Positions 51,235 through 52,660 of a stretch of DNA of 52,660 nucleotides are shown here, one piece after another. The position numbers and the translations under genes are program-made. Source of the DNA: Nitratireductor sp. ZSWI3 (GTDB lineage Bacteria > Pseudomonadota > Alphaproteobacteria > Rhizobiales > Rhizobiaceae); the NCBI RefSeq assembly GCF_024655565.1, contig NZ_JANKOF010000027.1, positions 1 through 52,660 on the forward strand, written 5' to 3'. The notes under the pieces were generated by a model. The model was not told where the DNA came from and did not search any database. It worked only from the letters and a program-made list of their open reading frames with translations. The number at the start of each line of letters is the position of its first letter. The stretch's first letter is position 1.

Positions 51235-51936
51235 ATGCGGCTGTTCTGGATCATCATGGCGATCATGGGCGGCGGGCTGCTCCTGCTCATCGCCAACAAT
51301 GACGCGGGATCGGTTTTCGGTATCGAAAACAACATATTCGCCGGAGCTCTTTATCTCGGGCTCTGGGCCGCGGTCATCCTCGTTGGAATAGCCACGTCGG
51401 GCATGCGCCTCGGCGAGGTCGCCCGCTCGTTCGCCTTCTGGGTGCTGCTCCTGCTCGTCCTGGTGGCCGGTTATCAATACCGTTACGAATTGCAGGACGT
51501 GGCAAGCCGCGTCACGGCGGGCCTGGTTCCCGGCAGCCCGATCTCGGTCGGCGACGGATCAACTGGAACCCGCGTTCTCGTGGGACGCTCCTCGAGCGGC
51601 CATTTCGAGGTGATGGTCGACATCGAGGACCGGCCCCTGCGCATGCTGATCGACACGGGCGCCAGCGGCATCGTCCTGTCCGCCGAGGACGCGCGCCGCA
51701 TCGGCTTCGACCCGGCAACGCTCGATTTCCGCATCCCCGTTTCCACCGCGAACGGCATCACGATGGTGGCGCGGGCTCGCGCCGCCGAAATCAGGGTGGG
51801 CGCGATCGTCCGCCGCGACATGCCGCTTCACATCGCCCAGCCCGGACAGCTCGGTCAGAGCCTGCTCGGCATGAGCTTCATCAACACCTTATCCGGGTTC
51901 GAGCTCAGCGGTGACAGCATCGTGCTACGGGATTGA
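51235..51936 (+). CDS. TIGR02281-family membrane aspartic protease
   Basis: This 233-residue protein has two to three N-terminal membrane helices (about 1-82) and a retropepsin-like domain with the active site LIDTGASGIVLS, flanked by HFEVMVDIEDRP and ending GQSLLGMSFINTL. It is likely a periplasmic aspartic protease working as a dimer. Substrates are unknown. It is co-transcribed with the DUF1289 gene. Confidence 0.9.
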   Translation: MRLFWIIMAIMGGGLLLLIANNDAGSVFGIENNIFAGALYLGLWAAVILVGIATSGMRLGEVARSFAFWVLLLLVLVAGYQYRYELQDVASRVTAGLVPGSPISVGDGSTGTRVLVGRSSSGHFEVMVDIEDRPLRMLIDTGASGIVLSAEDARRIGFDPATLDFRIPVSTANGITMVARARAAEIRVGAIVRRDMPLHIAQPGQLGQSLLGMSFINTLSGFELSGDSIVLRD

Positions 51937-51978
51937 GTGCCGATCGGCGCCCGGGCCGAAGCCCGGGCACCGTCGCGT

Positions 51979-52660
51979 TCACTTGTAGACCGGCATGCGG
52001 TCCCTTGTGACGCGCGGGGGGCGCTCAGTGTGGATGCGGGTCTCGATCTCGAGCCGATAGCGGCCACCGAGGCTGCGCCATTCCTCCTCTAACTGCCGGC
52101 GCAGCAGGCCGAGGCGCTTCCTTGCCAGGCTCTTGCTGCCGCCGGCCTCCGCATAGGCGAGTCTCAGCACCGACGGCTCCTTGTCGAGCAGCGCCAGCAC
52201 CTGGCCGAGCCGCGCCTGCCATTCCGGCCGGAGCGCCGCGCTTCCTCCCTCGAACGCCGCCGCCGTCAGGTCGAGCCGCACCACGCGCCCGAGCGCCGCC
52301 GCGAAGGCGAACTCCGACGCCTTGCCCGCCGTCAGCCGCACCACGCGCGGGTTCTCGCTCGTCAAGCGATAGCCGGACGGCAGCGAGCGCGGGTCGAGCT
52401 TCAGGATGTAGTTGGTGCCGATGCGCTGGTCCGGCAGCTCCGCGCAGGCCACATGGAAGCGCCCGTGCTGGTCCGAGGTGACGAGCAGCCCCTTCACCGT
52501 CGCCACCCGCACGCCCGCCAGCCCAGGCTCGCCCGCATCCTGGTAGCCGTTGCGGTTCTTGTCGTCGAACACCTTGCCCAGAATGTCGCCGCAGTCGAAG
52601 ACGGCTTCCACCACCACCTCCACCACCGCGCTCGCCACCCGCGAGACCACCTCGCCGGCC
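51979..52660 (-). CDS. C-terminal part of a large surface protein (SdrD/DUF11-like), cut by the right edge
   Basis: About 227 residues are seen, with the frame open to the window edge. The visible part has an SdrD-B-like module, GKVFDDKNRNGYQDAGEPGLAGVRV, with the DxDxNG calcium-loop pattern. A beta region follows (LPSGYRLTSENPRVVRL), then a C-terminal OmpA-like stretch (LRPEWQARLGQVLALLDKEP to LLRRQLEEEWRSLGG) ending with a Thr/Arg-rich tail. Rhizobia encode very long outer-membrane or secreted proteins with this ending. The true start lies outside the window. Confidence 0.8.
   Translation of the reverse strand, partial: AGEVVSRVASAVVEVVVEAVFDCGDILGKVFDDKNRNGYQDAGEPGLAGVRVATVKGLLVTSDQHGRFHVACAELPDQRIGTNYILKLDPRSLPSGYRLTSENPRVVRLTAGKASEFAFAAALGRVVRLDLTAAAFEGGSAALRPEWQARLGQVLALLDKEPSVLRLAYAEAGGSKSLARKRLGLLRRQLEEEWRSLGGRYRLEIETRIHTERPPRVTRDRMPVYK

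Noticed and set aside
1-52660. CRISPR array, prophage or complete insertion sequence
   Set aside because: No regularly spaced repeats, phage structural genes or transposase genes are visible.

Overview
The window is a GC-rich, densely coded chromosomal segment, most likely from an alphaproteobacterium of the order Hyphomicrobiales (Rhizobiales). This rests on the class II DAHP synthase, the STAS-fused MlaE permease, the LpxH-like phosphoesterase, the DUF2865, DUF1289 and TIGR02281 proteins, an E. coli YcbB-type L,D-transpeptidase, cobT, and several kinds of small palindromic intergenic repeats typical of rhizobial genomes. Family and genus cannot be fixed from sequence reading alone. I saw no phage, CRISPR, plasmid replication gene or complete insertion sequence.

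Layout. 1-7 kb: end of an Mla-type lipid transport operon (ATPase and permease on the minus strand), a divergent dipeptide epimerase, an LpxH-like phosphoesterase and NADP-malic enzyme. 7-13 kb: a DUF2865 secreted protein whose end overlaps convergent gltX, an ABC exporter with an attenuator-like leader, and an ArsR / SRPBCC / ClpP-paralogue operon. 13-21 kb: housekeeping genes (nadE, a GFA-hemerythrin pair, class II DAHP synthase, gor, rpiA with a DUF2059 gene, gph, tRNA-Val).

21.5-28.5 kb looks like an accessory catabolic block. A GntR/UTRA regulator heads a tightly overlapping operon with a NitT/TauT-type permease, ATPase and Tat-exported binding protein, then a possible 43-residue ORF and a mandelate-racemase-type enolase. 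A GMC oxidoreductase diverges from it across a near-perfect 20-bp palindrome. The block is flanked by tRNA-Val on one side and on the other by paired GGTACC hairpins and a roughly 264-bp MITE with 34-bp terminal inverted repeats. The substrate is unknown, and this is the best candidate here for an undescribed pathway.

28.5-42 kb: TrkH potassium channel, periplasmic L,D-transpeptidase, alpha/beta hydrolase divergent from a MarR regulator with two tandem operators, AraC regulator divergent from a fosmidomycin-resistance-type MFS pump, VOC, PPOX and DUF971 proteins, and molybdenum cofactor genes (moaA, then mobA-mobB after a DMT and a Bcr/CflA-type transporter). 42-45.5 kb: an amino-acid ABC operon with a binding protein and two permeases but no ATPase, followed by a 3-hydroxyisobutyrate-dehydrogenase-like gene. 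45.5-52.7 kb: a 160-bp REP-like inverted repeat, Lrp/AsnC regulator, UDG-family protein, glutathione transferase, thermonuclease-like protein, an orphan membrane histidine kinase, cobT, DUF1289, a membrane aspartic protease, and the C-terminus of a large surface protein cut by the right edge.
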